In this document: positions 32,615-42,363 of the stretch, one piece after another
Numbering within the stretch: the stretch's first letter is position 1
How the letters are laid out: each line of letters begins with the position of its first letter
DNA from: Salinisphaera sp. LB1
Lineage (GTDB): Bacteria; Pseudomonadota; Gammaproteobacteria; Nevskiales; Salinisphaeraceae
Length of the DNA: 64,000 nt
Assembly (NCBI RefSeq): GCF_003177035.1
Contig: NZ_CP029488.1
Location: 2,728,001-2,792,000, forward strand
Direction of reading: 5' to 3'
Position numbers and translations under genes: made by a program
Notes under the pieces: model-generated
Databases searched by the model: none
Told to the model about the DNA's origin: nothing
Seen by the model: only the letters and a program-made list of their open reading frames with translations

Positions 32615-32882
32615 GGGGCACCCGTGCTGTTGCTGAATCCAAATCCAACGTAGGGCGCAAATGTTGTAAAAATATTGGTGTTAGCCCGACGGGCGTTGGC
32701 TGATGGGCGCGCTTCCCATGCGGGCTCGCGGCTCGGGAGCGGTGGGGCAGAACTGGATATCAGGCGGTCATAAGCGCCAGACGATAATAAGTGACGCGCT
32801 CGAGGGTATTTCATGCGAGATCCCCATGCCCTTGGGTGATGACCGTGAAGGGGGCGCACGCACTCCGGGGGAGCGATAGCCC

Positions 32883-34280
32883 ATGCATCGTTCAGGATCT
32901 GTCATCGGGCGCGGGCCCCGGATGGTCACCCGCCGGGACTGCTCTCAGCCACGTTTTGCACAGACGGTGTGGGTTGCTGTCGCTCGCGGTCTGGTCTGGG
33001 CCGCGGCCGTATTGGTCTGCACGCCCGGGATTGCCGCTGCGCACACGCTTTACCAGAGCAAGCGCGGGCGGAAGCTCGATTTCATACTCGATGCGGGTGT
33101 GGGGCTGTTTTCCAGTCAGTATGATTACTCCGGCCAGCGCCGCGGCTGTGTGGCCTGGAGCCTCAGCGCCGCCATAGTGGGGCTGTCCGGCGAGCTGCCT
33201 GTGGCGGGCGGTTCGACGGTCTATGGCGCGGTCAGCGGCTTGGGCACGGTCGTCAACGGAGATGGCGATGCCGCCGGTTTTTCACACGGTGGCGATCGCA
33301 GTGCGCGCATCGATCAGGCTTATGTCGGCTGGCGTTCCGGGACGCTCTTGGGCGTGAAAAATGCGATCGATGTGTCGGTCGGCAAGCAAGGCGTCACTTT
33401 GGGCCGGGGCTGGCTGGTCGACAGCGGCGCGCTGGCTGTTGGCACCGGGCGAACGTTCGATGAGACGGCGATTGCGCGCTTCCGCCTGGGCGCTGGCTTC
33501 ACCGCCAAGGCGTTCTATCTCGGTTCGGACAAGGCCATGACCGGCAAAACGCACCTGGCCGGGGCCGATCTGGCCTATGCGGATGGTGCCGGCGACGCCC
33601 TGGGGGCGACTTATCTCCGGGTCACGGATGTCGACTCGACGGCATTTCATGGTCTTTGGGTCGCGCGGGCCGGTTTGAACACGTTCAGCGTGCGTGGCCG
33701 CAGCCGCTTGGGCCTGGACCATGCATTGTTCTCGTTCGCGGGGACGCTCCAGCGCGGTCGTCCGACCGTCCGGGGCCGGCCACGCCGCGTGAAGGCCTGG
33801 GCGTGGTACGCACAGGCGGCCTATCGTTTTTCTGGCTGGCTGTGGACGCCGAAGCTGGTCTATCGCTTCAGTTCGTTTTCCGGTGACAACCCGGATACGC
33901 GGACGCTCGAAGGCTACGATCCGCTGTTCTACGGCTTTTACCGACAATACGGCACCTGGAATCAGGGGGATGTGGCCGGGGTCTACACCGGGCCCTTCAA
34001 TCGCAACGCCGACATACAGCACGTCGGGTTGTACGTGCATCCGCCCGGCCTGCGGCGCGCGGGGGTGATGTTTTTCCACTACCGAATCCGTCAGACGCCC
34101 GCGGGCGTCAGCGACGACTTCGCCCGGGAATGGGATTTCTTTGTCGACTGGTGGCCGAAGCCCAATCTGTTGATATCGCCGTCCTTCGTCATCTTCGATC
34201 CCGGCGCCGGCGCGACGGCGCTAATTGGCGCGCGCCAGACCAATCATTTTTTCCAGCTCATCGCCGTCTGGCAGTTTTGA
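32883..34280 (+). CDS. Outer-membrane beta-barrel protein, alginate-export-like
   Basis: A 465-residue protein whose first ~55 residues are a long basic signal peptide ending in GIAAAH; a later start at 32922 is possible. The mature part alternates amphipathic strands (IDVSVGKQGVTLGRGWLVDS, FTAKAFYLGSDK, WAWYAQAAYRFSGWLWTPKL) and ends in Phe (LIAVWQF), the outer-membrane insertion signal. The segment GYDPLFYGFYRQYGTWNQGD resembles AlgE-type alginate-export barrels, but no alginate genes are nearby, so the substrate is unknown. It converges on the winged-helix regulator 65 bases away. Confidence 0.8.
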   Translation: MHRSGSVIGRGPRMVTRRDCSQPRFAQTVWVAVARGLVWAAAVLVCTPGIAAAHTLYQSKRGRKLDFILDAGVGLFSSQYDYSGQRRGCVAWSLSAAIVGLSGELPVAGGSTVYGAVSGLGTVVNGDGDAAGFSHGGDRSARIDQAYVGWRSGTLLGVKNAIDVSVGKQGVTLGRGWLVDSGALAVGTGRTFDETAIARFRLGAGFTAKAFYLGSDKAMTGKTHLAGADLAYADGAGDALGATYLRVTDVDSTAFHGLWVARAGLNTFSVRGRSRLGLDHALFSFAGTLQRGRPTVRGRPRRVKAWAWYAQAAYRFSGWLWTPKLVYRFSSFSGDNPDTRTLEGYDPLFYGFYRQYGTWNQGDVAGVYTGPFNRNADIQHVGLYVHPPGLRRAGVMFFHYRIRQTPAGVSDDFAREWDFFVDWWPKPNLLISPSFVIFDPGAGATALIGARQTNHFFQLIAVWQF

Positions 34281-34344
34281 ACCGGCGCGAGCCGGGCTCG
34301 ACCCACCTTGTGGTGCATACGCCGGGTTGAAGACGGCCTCTGGG

Positions 34345-36075
34345 TTACCCGGTTTGCGATCGCAACTCGGGCGGCATGTCGGCGCGGATCTCGTCGGGTA
34401 CGCAATCTTCTCCGACCCGCGCCATAAGCACGGCCAGCGGCCAGCGCATCAAATTGCGGCGATGATTCTGTCGGATGAAATGCCGCACGGACAGATAGTG
34501 AAAGTACAGAAGCCGTCCACGGATTTCGTCCATATCCAGCACCTGGAGCATGCATTCCAGCGTTGCGTCCAGATCGACGGCATCGGTGGCGGCGAAAAAC
34601 AGACCGAGATGGGCCCGACTGCTGGGTACGCTCTGGTACATATCGGTTGCGACAAGCGCCGACGCGTCGTGGTCGCCGATGGCGGTTAGGGCCTGGCACT
34701 GGAGTATCTGCACATAGAGGCGAAAGTCCGTGGCCAGCGGTGTGAGTTCCAGCGCCTGGTCGTAGAGGGCCAGCGCCTCGTCGGTGCGCGCTTCCCAGGC
34801 GTACATCTGGCCCACGGTGGTAAACCCCGTCGCGAACGCGGTGGTTTGCTGCAACGCATCCTGCGCCAGTTCCAGGGCCAGCGGCCGGTGGGCCTTGTTG
34901 ACGAAATACAACAGCTTGGCCGCGTTCAGGACGAACACGGGGTTGTCCTGAAGATTGGGCAGGGCGGCCAGCACCCGTTCTTCGATTTCGGCTTCGTCCG
35001 CATGCCGCTTGTGCCGCTCGGGGCTCGCGAATATGTCGCGGCCGGCGTAGATATACTTGGAATGCAGCGTGGTGGCGAGCAGCAACTGGTTGACGGGGTC
35101 GTGCGGCTTGTCCCGCAGGGCGGCGCGATATTCGCGTTCGGCCGCCCGGTTGGCGGCCATCGATCGCCGGCGCTGGGCGAGGGCCAGCGTGGCCGCGGCC
35201 TGGTGGTCATTCGGGTTTTCGCGCAGGCGCGCTTCGAGCTGTTCCGCGGTCTTATCCCATTGCGGGCGGCTTTGGGCGAACAGCAGCGCGGCTTGCTGCA
35301 GGCCGATGGCCAGCGGTTGCTCATCCGGCGCGGTCGCGGCGTTTTCGTTGTATGTCAGGCTGCGTCGGATATCGCCGATGATCTGCCGGGCCAGGTTTGC
35401 CGCGATCTGGCTAAAGGGCGGGGCTTTCGGGTCGGGCGCGCTGATGCGGAGCCGTGTGACACTCAGGATGATCCGGGCGGCGAAAGGTTTGAGCGTCACC
35501 GCGCAATCCAGGCATTGATCGGCGCTTTTGACGAAACTGACCTGCACGGCGAATCGCGGGGGCTCGCCCTCGAAGCCTTCGGGCGCGGGGCAGTCCAGAT
35601 CGAGCGCGACCGTGTGCCTCTGGGCCGTATCGCGATCGAGCTCCCGCGTGAGCATGCGAAGAAACGCCCAACCGGTCTCGGCCAGGTGCCCACTGAAGTG
35701 CAAACCCCGAACCGGGCCGACGACGATAAGTGCGCCGGCGGACGGACGCCGCGTCTGCACGTGCTGCGCAACCCATAGATAGCCCTCACCGTATTGGGTT
35801 GCGATATAGCGCGGCTCGGTGGCCGAATCCCGCAACTTGCGCCGCAGACTATTGATGATGTAATCGACCTTGCGATCGGAAATCTCGGGATCGTCGCCGA
35901 CGATGGCATCGAACAAGCGCTCGCGCCGTAAAACCGTATTGGCGTGGTGCACGAACACGCCAAGCAACGCCCGTTCGGCCCCGGTGAACTTGATGGCATC
36001 GCCTGTCGTTACATGGACCGCGGTAGCGAAATCCGGCGAAAAACGCCAATCCCCATATTGAGCCGGGTCCAACAT
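34345..36075 (-). CDS. OmpR/HilA-type winged-helix regulator with TPR repeats
   Basis: A 576-residue regulator. Residues about 10-105 are an OmpR/PhoB-like winged helix (FTGAERALLGVFVHHANTVL, then VDYIINSLRRKLRD and YIATQYGEGYLWV). A middle domain of ~150 residues follows (GLHFSGHLAETGWAFLRML), then TPR-like helical repeats (ATGFTTVGQMYAWEARTDEA; YDQALELTPLATDFRLYVQI). There is no receiver and no membrane segment, so it resembles HilA more than CadC. It probably activates transcription in response to a protein or ligand bound by the TPRs. The barrel-protein gene that converges on it may be functionally linked. Confidence 0.85.
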   Translation of the reverse strand: MLDPAQYGDWRFSPDFATAVHVTTGDAIKFTGAERALLGVFVHHANTVLRRERLFDAIVGDDPEISDRKVDYIINSLRRKLRDSATEPRYIATQYGEGYLWVAQHVQTRRPSAGALIVVGPVRGLHFSGHLAETGWAFLRMLTRELDRDTAQRHTVALDLDCPAPEGFEGEPPRFAVQVSFVKSADQCLDCAVTLKPFAARIILSVTRLRISAPDPKAPPFSQIAANLARQIIGDIRRSLTYNENAATAPDEQPLAIGLQQAALLFAQSRPQWDKTAEQLEARLRENPNDHQAAATLALAQRRRSMAANRAAEREYRAALRDKPHDPVNQLLLATTLHSKYIYAGRDIFASPERHKRHADEAEIEERVLAALPNLQDNPVFVLNAAKLLYFVNKAHRPLALELAQDALQQTTAFATGFTTVGQMYAWEARTDEALALYDQALELTPLATDFRLYVQILQCQALTAIGDHDASALVATDMYQSVPSSRAHLGLFFAATDAVDLDATLECMLQVLDMDEIRGRLLYFHYLSVRHFIRQNHRRNLMRWPLAVLMARVGEDCVPDEIRADMPPELRSQTG

Positions 36076-36351
36076 CGTTCAGCCCCACGCACACCAAGCT
36101 CGAGCCCCACACTTGGCGCAGGCCCGTAACGGCGCCTCGCTCACTCGTTCTTGCCGGCGCCCTTCGATAATCAAGCTAACCGATAAGCTGTGCTTTTCGC
36201 AAAGCGCCCGCGGGCCGTTCCGGCATCGGTCTCGGGTGTGAAACCGGCGTGCGCTAAAATGCGCGCGGCACGGCCGTTATCGGTACGGGCACTCGCCGAC
36301 CTGCGCGGGCGCCCCGGCCATGCCGAAGATCACTCGAATCGAGATCTGCCC

Positions 36352-36991
36352 ATGGCAAAACAGGAGCGCGCACCGCTCGCGGCCATCCAGAACGCGTCGC
36401 CCGAGGCGCTGCAGTCGTATTACGACGACTGGGCGCAGGCCTACGACGCGGATCTCGCCGCGATGGGGTATCGAGCGCCCCAGATCGCGGCCCGCATCCT
36501 GGGCGAGTACCCGGTGGCTCGTGCCGCACCGGTACTGGACGCGGGCTGCGGTACTGGCCTCACCGGGCAGGCGCTCGCTGGGGAAGGGTTCGAACACCTC
36601 GTCGGGCTTGACCTGTCAGCGGCTTCGTTGGCGCGGGCCAAAGCCAAGCGCTGTTATCGCCGGCTTGTCCAGTGCAACATCAACCGGTCGCTGCCGCTCG
36701 CCGACCGGCAGTTCGCCGCCGCCCAGTGCATCGGTACCTTGACTTACGTCCGCGACGTTTCGCCCTTCATGCGTGAACTCTGCCGTGTGGTGCAGCCGGG
36801 GGGGCCTGATCCTGTTCACGCAGCGCCAGGATCTGTACGGCGACGCATTCCAGGCCGCGCTGGATACCGTCACGGCCCAGGGGCTGTGGTCGCCGCTGTA
36901 CCATTCCGGGCCGCAGCCGTATCTGCCGCACTACGCGGCGTTCGACCGCGCGCAGGATATTCACTACGACCTGTATCGTACGGCCGATTGA
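36352..36991 (+). pseudogene. Class I SAM-dependent methyltransferase split in a G7 run
   Basis: From the ATG at 36352 the protein reads MAKQERAPLAAIQNASPEAL, then YYDDWAQAYDADLAAMGYRA, the SAM motif VLDAGCGTGLTGQAL and LVGLDLSAASLARAKAK. At a run of seven G (36798-36804) the frame shifts; with six G it continues QPGGLILFTQRQDLYGDAFQ to YRTAD and a stop at 36991, giving 212 residues, a normal size. As written, translation runs into unrelated sequence to 37164. The cause may be a sequencing error, mutation or slippage-based switching. Substrate unknown. The following 36992-37505 holds no gene that I can see. Confidence 0.8.
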
Positions 36992-37505
36992 ACAGGCTCG
37001 GTTGTAGCCACGTCATGGCGGGTGAGACCTGGGCCTGTCGTCGTTGCACGCCAGGCGGCGCGGTGACCGGAAGCCACGTCGACCAAGGCGCGGCGCGCTT
37101 GTCGTGGCTGGCGGCCCTTGTGCCTCTTCTTGCGGCAACACAATCACCCGCGCGGCCGCTCTGACGTAACGGCAGGCGCCATGCCATACCCGCGATCGCG
37201 TGGTGCGACGCCGAAGCCAGTGCATTCGTTCGTGTCGCTGTGCGGGCCGGGCGGCACATGAAAGACCTTCCGGGATGGCGGGCCGGGCGTCATGCCGTGC
37301 CCGCGTCTCGCACTCCAGCACGCTCTTGATTCGAATGGTCGTCCGGGGCGTCCGCGCTCTATGCGTGCAGGGCAGTCCGAGGTGTTCCGCCATGCATCTT
37401 CGGCATGGTGAGCGGCGGGTATGGGGACCAACCCGCCCATTGGCGCACTGGGGCAGAGCTCGACCAGGCCTTGTCCTGCCGCCAGCGACTTTTTCGCCGC
37501 CTGCC

Positions 37506-37531
37506 TAAAGTTTTTCTGTATCCGCCGATAC
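37506..37531 (+). promoter_or_regulatory. Sigma-28 (FliA)-type promoter candidate for the chemoreceptor gene
   Basis: TAAAGTTT (37506-37513) and GCCGATAC (37524-37531) match the flagellar sigma factor consensus TAAAGTTT / GCCGATAA, with a TAAA-to-GCCGATA spacer of 14 rather than 15. Chemoreceptor genes are classic FliA targets. Without the ISL3 element the distance to the chemoreceptor ATG would be about 150 bases. Confidence 0.6.
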
Positions 37532-37640
37532 TCTTTCGACTATCGGATTACCCGGCTTTCCATGGCGCAAAAATTTTGGCTCGGGTGCTTGTTTGCGATT
37601 TGCAGCGGCACGGGACCGACCGGATCTGAAGATTATTTCT

Positions 37641-39001
37641 GGCTCTTCTGCACTGACATGCGCTAGAGAGGGATGACTGCCGCCGACAAATCCGTTTCAA
37701 TACAAGCTCCTACACAAATACAGAAGGGGTTTGTAGATGGCGGCAACCATCCCAAGTTGGATTGTTGGTCTGCGCGGGCAGTGCGTCAAGGGCGTGGCGT
37801 GGGACGAAGCTCGTGGCACGCTGGTGTTTCACTGCGACCGCGATCGCCGCTTCGTGCCGGTGGATCACCGGAGCGGCGCACGAGGCACCGTCAATCGACG
37901 GCTGCGTCGCGAGGTTCAGGATCTGCCGATCTGGGGCCGCTCAGTGACGCTCTCGATCGCGTACTGTCAGCTCAAGATCGGGGCGACGGATCGCCGTATG
38001 GAACGGCTGTCGTTCGTCGAGCCCGGCCATGGCTTCACACGCCGCTATGCGCGGTTTGTCAGCCAACTGGCTCGGCATATCAGCATCGCCGCCGTCGCGG
38101 CTTACACCGGCCTGGCGTGGCGTACGGTCAAGGCTATGGACGAACGGGCGTTGACGCGTGATCTGCCGGCTCTGGATCCTGGCGCACTGACCGGCCTGCG
38201 GCATCTGGGCGTCGACGAGGTCGCCCGCGCCAAGGGCCATGATTATCTGACCATCGTCTACGACCTCGAGTCCGGCGATCTGGTATGGGTCACCGAGGGC
38301 CGTCGCAAGGCCGGCCTGACGGCGTTTTTCGATCAGCTCGATGAGCCCGTTGCCCAGGGCATCGAGGCCGTAGCCATGGATATGTGGAAGCCCTTTGAAC
38401 AGGCGGTGGCCGAGGCGTTGCCGAACGCCGCCATCGTCTTCGATCGCTTCCATGTCATGCAGCAGTATTCGAAGGTGATCGATACCGTCCGCCGAACCGA
38501 GTTCAAGCGGGCAACCCACGCCGACAAGCAGGTCTTGGTTGGCAGCCGTTATCTGCTGCTCAAAAACGCCGAACGCTTGAGCGATAGCCAGGCCGCGCGA
38601 CTCGATCGGTTGCTCGCCGTCAATGGCCCGCTCAACGCAGTCTATGCCTTGAAAGAACAGCTCCAGCAACTGTGGCACGCCCCAGCGAGCTTCACCGTCA
38701 TGGGCCAGCGCCTGGATGCCTGGTGTGCCTTGGCCGAGGCCACCGGGCTGGCCCCCATGAAACGCTTCGTGGCGATGCTACAGCGGCATCGCACCGGGAT
38801 CTGCAACTACGCGGCCCACCCCATCACCACCGCCCGACTCGAAGGCGGCCACGTCGCGATCGGGTTGATCCGTAAACGCGCTCGCGGACTGCTCGATACC
38901 GAATACTTCAAACTCAAAATCCGGCAAAGCGCAACGCCCGAACCACCCCTTGGCCTGTACGCTCTGACCGGATGATTGGCTCAAACCATGTCACAAGAGC
39001 C
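37641..39001 (+). mobile_element. ISL3-family insertion sequence (1361 bp)
   Basis: The ends are imperfect inverted repeats: GGCTCTTCTG at 37641 and the complement of CACAAGAGCC at 38992-39001. The flanks carry an exact 8-bp duplication, TTATTTCT, at 37633-37640 and 39002-39009, the size usual for ISL3. It carries one intact transposase and sits between the candidate FliA promoter and the chemoreceptor gene. Confidence 0.93.
37737..38975 (+). CDS. ISL3-family transposase
   Basis: An intact 412-residue transposase. The DDE domain is clear: [20 protein letters not shown] (first Asp), [20 protein letters not shown] (second Asp), followed by [20 protein letters not shown] and a C-terminal region with [20 protein letters not shown] (final acidic residue in an N/R-rich helix). 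The N-terminal part is shorter in zinc-finger residues than some ISL3 relatives. The start ATG at 37737 lies 96 bases inside the element. Confidence 0.95.
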   Translation: MAATIPSWIVGLRGQCVKGVAWDEARGTLVFHCDRDRRFVPVDHRSGARGTVNRRLRREVQDLPIWGRSVTLSIAYCQLKIGATDRRMERLSFVEPGHGFTRRYARFVSQLARHISIAAVAAYTGLAWRTVKAMDERALTRDLPALDPGALTGLRHLGVDEVARAKGHDYLTIVYDLESGDLVWVTEGRRKAGLTAFFDQLDEPVAQGIEAVAMDMWKPFEQAVAEALPNAAIVFDRFHVMQQYSKVIDTVRRTEFKRATHADKQVLVGSRYLLLKNAERLSDSQAARLDRLLAVNGPLNAVYALKEQLQQLWHAPASFTVMGQRLDAWCALAEATGLAPMKRFVAMLQRHRTGICNYAAHPITTARLEGGHVAIGLIRKRARGLLDTEYFKLKIRQSATPEPPLGLYALTG

Positions 39002-39046
39002 TTATTTCTTTCAGAATACAATTTAAGAATCGGAGTTCATTTTTTA

Positions 39047-40786
39047 ATGTTTAAAAGCGTAAAAACCAAACTCGGCGCAGGCTTCGGATTGATCCTGTTG
39101 TTGGTCTGCGCCCTGGGCGCGGTCTCGATGCATTCGCTGCACAACAGCCAGCAAAACGCTAATCAGATATTCAATAGTAATCTGAAAGCGATGCATTACA
39201 TTGGCGAGGTCAACCTGCATTTGGGCCGGCTCCAGTCGCGCGCATTGAAGGTGATGAACAAGAGAGACGCGCAATCTGCCGCGGATCTGGAGACGTTTCT
39301 CAATAGCGCAAAGACAACAATCGCAAAGAACCTGGGTAAGTACTATCCGGCGATGGTCGGTAATCCGAGCGAAGACGCGAAGGCGAAGCAAGCCATCGCC
39401 GACTATCATGCATTTCTCCCGCTGATGAGTCATTTCATCGGTCTTGCATCGGACGGCAATTTTCAACAGGCGGTGACCGATTATTACGCCAACGTCGAGA
39501 AACCGTTTCTGCAGCTGCGTTCGGATTTCCGGGGCTTGAGCAACCTGCAGGTGACACAGGCCGACAAGGCGCATGCGGCCGGAGCCGCGTCTGCTTCGCA
39601 GGCCAACCTGATCATGTGGGCCTTGCTGGGATTCGTGGTGGTGGTCACGATTCTGACGACCCTGCTCATGATTCGCATGATTACCCGGCCGTTGCAGCAG
39701 ACACGAGGCGTGGTGGCTGCCATCGGCCAGGGGCGGCTGGATAATGAAATCGTCAACCCGTTCCGCGATGAGTTCGGCCAGCTTCTGACGGGGCTTGCGG
39801 AAATGCAGGAACGTCTGGCCGCCATCGTGATGAAGGTGCGCGACGGTTCCGATTCGGTCAGCGTGGGCGCCCGGCAGATCGCCGCCGGTAACGACGAGCT
39901 GAGCACCCGAACCCAGCAACAGGCGGCGAGCCTCGAGGAGACGGCGTCGTCGATGGAGCAGATGACCGCGACCGTCAAGCAGAACGCCGATAACGCCACC
40001 CAGGCGGACCAGCTGGCCCGGCAGGTGCGCTCGCAGGCGAACGAGGGCGGCGAAGTGGTCGGTCGCGCGGTCGCGGCCATGGAGGAAATCACTGCCGCCA
40101 GCCGCAAGATCGGCGACATCGTGGGCCTGATTGACGACATCGCGTTCCAGACCAATCTTCTGGCCCTGAACGCCTCGGTGGAGGCGGCGCGCGCCGGCGA
40201 GCAGGGGCGTGGTTTCGCGGTGGTGGCCACCGAGGTTCGCAACCTGGCCAGCCGGAGCGCGAATGCGGCGAAGGAAATCAAGGCGCTGGTGGCGGACAGT
40301 TCAGCCAAGGTGGCTGACGGTTCGAGCCAGGTGGCGCTGTCCGGCAGCACGCTCGAGCAGATCGTCGAGTCGGTGACCAAGGTCAGCGATCTGGTGTCGG
40401 AAATGGCGGCCGCGGGCAAGGAACAGTCCGCCGGCATCGAGCAGGTCAACATCGCCGTCAGCGAGATGGATAACACCACGCAGAAGAATGCGGCGCTGGT
40501 GGAGGAATCGGCGGCCGCCGGGCGTTCGTTGGAAGAGCAGGCCGACGATCTGAAGGCGCAGGTCGCCTCCTTCCGGGTCGCGGCCCGGGCCGCGCAAAAG
40601 CCCCGCACGCCGGTAACGCAGGCGCCGCAGCCGGACGCGGGCCAGCCCCAACCTCGGCCGCAGCCCCAGTCCCAGTCCCAGTCCAAGAATGGGCCGGCGA
40701 AGGCGCTAGGCGGTGGTAAGCCCGCTCAGCCCGCGCCCGCCGCCGCGCCTGCCTCTGGCGATGACGATCAGTGGGCGACGTTCTAG
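39047..40786 (+). CDS. Methyl-accepting chemotaxis protein
   Basis: A 579-residue chemoreceptor from the ATG at 39047. TM1 is at residues 10-30 ([19 protein letters not shown]), a four-helix-bundle periplasmic sensor spans about 31-190, TM2 about 192-213 ([20 protein letters not shown]), then HAMP and the signalling hairpin ([20 protein letters not shown] and [18 protein letters not shown]). The tail is Pro/Gln-rich and ends DDDQWATF, a pentapeptide like the NWETF tether for CheR/CheB. No chemotaxis or flagellar genes are nearby. The ISL3 element directly upstream separates it from the candidate FliA promoter, so its expression is probably altered. Confidence 0.93.
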   Translation: MFKSVKTKLGAGFGLILLLVCALGAVSMHSLHNSQQNANQIFNSNLKAMHYIGEVNLHLGRLQSRALKVMNKRDAQSAADLETFLNSAKTTIAKNLGKYYPAMVGNPSEDAKAKQAIADYHAFLPLMSHFIGLASDGNFQQAVTDYYANVEKPFLQLRSDFRGLSNLQVTQADKAHAAGAASASQANLIMWALLGFVVVVTILTTLLMIRMITRPLQQTRGVVAAIGQGRLDNEIVNPFRDEFGQLLTGLAEMQERLAAIVMKVRDGSDSVSVGARQIAAGNDELSTRTQQQAASLEETASSMEQMTATVKQNADNATQADQLARQVRSQANEGGEVVGRAVAAMEEITAASRKIGDIVGLIDDIAFQTNLLALNASVEAARAGEQGRGFAVVATEVRNLASRSANAAKEIKALVADSSAKVADGSSQVALSGSTLEQIVESVTKVSDLVSEMAAAGKEQSAGIEQVNIAVSEMDNTTQKNAALVEESAAAGRSLEEQADDLKAQVASFRVAARAAQKPRTPVTQAPQPDAGQPQPRPQPQSQSQSKNGPAKALGGGKPAQPAPAAAPASGDDDQWATF

Positions 40787-41062
40787 GGCCCGTTCCGACA
40801 ACGAAACCCGGGGCCCGCGCCGCCTTGTGCGTGGGGCCCCGCTTTATCGAGAAAATCGGGCCGGTGTCGAGCCCTGTTTCGCGCCTGCGGAGCAGGGCGG
40901 TTATGCCGCCATCGGCGGTTCAGCCGGCGCGGGTGAGCAGCATGGCAGGGCCCGTGTCCGCGGTCGTTCCGGCCCGGACCGGCGGCCCATTGCAATCCTT
41001 GTCGGCGCCCATAAAGTACGTCTGCGCAACGGTTTGCAACATGTGAAAAGTCACGCGACTCG

Positions 41063-42265
41063 ATGAATTCGGCTGAACACGACAATGCGCCGGCGTTCAC
41101 CGGCGAGGCCACGCTGGGGCTGATTCCCGCGCCCGATCTGCCGGAGACGGTGGTCGCAAGTATTGTGGCGGGCTTGCCGGAACGGCTGCACCAGTGCATC
41201 GACGACCGGCTGACCTGGCATGTCGAAACCGTCACCGATCCGTTGATCGGTGCCGAAGACGAGACCCGGCAGATTCTGTCCAAGGCCGGCCATATCAAGC
41301 AGGCGCGAGGTTGGCAGTACGTCGTGTGCGTGACCGATCTGCCGATGTTGCGTAATCGCAGGCTGACGATCGCCGAAGCGGACGGCCAGCACGGTACGGG
41401 CGTGCTTTCGCAGCCGGCATTGGGGTTCTTGCAGCTCAAACGGCGATTGCAGGACGCAATCCTGCAACTCGTTAACGAAATGCATCACGGCAGCTCGGAT
41501 GCTGCACGCGATCGCCAGCAGGTGCATATCGCGCACCAGGCGGACCGGTACGGGCATGGCAGCGAGATCAGCGCGGATGCCCGCGAGTTGGTGGGCAGTC
41601 GCTATCTGCGACCGTTCGTTTCGCTTCGCCGTCTGACACCGGACGATTCTGCGGTGGATGTCCGATTCGTGACCGCGAGCCGTTGGCGGGGCTATATCCA
41701 GCTGCTGCTGGGCATGGTGTATGCCAATCGACCCTGGACGATTCTGCCGTCATTCAGGCGGGTGGTCGCCATCGCCTTTGCCACCGGCACCTATGGCCTC
41801 GTGTTCCCGACGTTATGGCATTTGAGCGACGCGTACGACAGAGCGCGTCTGTTGGCGCTGATGGCCCTGTCGTTCATCGCGATGATCGCGTGGATCACCA
41901 TTGCGCACGGGCTGTGGGAGCCGCGCAGTGCAAACGCGCGATTCACGCTGGTCTGGCTCTACAACGCGACCACGCTGACGACGCTGTTGATTGGCGTCGC
42001 CTGTTACTACGTCGCTCTTTTCTGCCTGTTTTTCACCACGGCCCTGATCTTCATTCCGGACCATTACTTGCAGCAGGTGCTCCAGCATCCCGCCGGGCTC
42101 TACAGTTATGTGGTGCTGGCCTGGCTGATCACGTCGGTGGCGACGATCACGGGGGCGTTGGGCCTGAGCCTGGAGGGCGATGCCACGGTGCGCAACGCAA
42201 CCTACGGCTATCGACAGCGCATGCGCCACCGTAAAGTGACCCGGGATAGCGCTTCATCACGCTAG
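41063..42265 (+). CDS. Uncharacterised integral membrane protein
   Basis: A 400-residue protein with a soluble N-terminal half (ALGLIPAPDLPETVV-like start, GWQYVVCVTDLPMLRNRRLT) and a C-terminal half with about five membrane helices (VVAIAFATGTYGLVFPTLWH; LLALMALSFIAMIAWITIAH; ATTLTTLLIGVACYYVALFC; VVLAWLITSVATITGALGLS). It ends in a basic tail. I know no function for this family. It appears to be transcribed alone; the 276 bases upstream contain no gene. Its 3' end converges on the ldcA-like gene about 100 bases away. Confidence 0.75.
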   Translation: MNSAEHDNAPAFTGEATLGLIPAPDLPETVVASIVAGLPERLHQCIDDRLTWHVETVTDPLIGAEDETRQILSKAGHIKQARGWQYVVCVTDLPMLRNRRLTIAEADGQHGTGVLSQPALGFLQLKRRLQDAILQLVNEMHHGSSDAARDRQQVHIAHQADRYGHGSEISADARELVGSRYLRPFVSLRRLTPDDSAVDVRFVTASRWRGYIQLLLGMVYANRPWTILPSFRRVVAIAFATGTYGLVFPTLWHLSDAYDRARLLALMALSFIAMIAWITIAHGLWEPRSANARFTLVWLYNATTLTTLLIGVACYYVALFCLFFTTALIFIPDHYLQQVLQHPAGLYSYVVLAWLITSVATITGALGLSLEGDATVRNATYGYRQRMRHRKVTRDSASSR

Positions 42266-42363
42266 CCGCGGCGCGGGCCGGGCGATTCGGCGACATGACG
42301 CAACGAACAACAACAATTTGCCGGCGATGGCAGCGCCGGCTCCTGAATGGCCGCAGCGCCCGA

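Noticed and set aside
36992-37505. Short frames on both strands downstream of the methyltransferase
   Set aside because: All are Arg/Pro-rich with no motif; I see no gene in this stretch.
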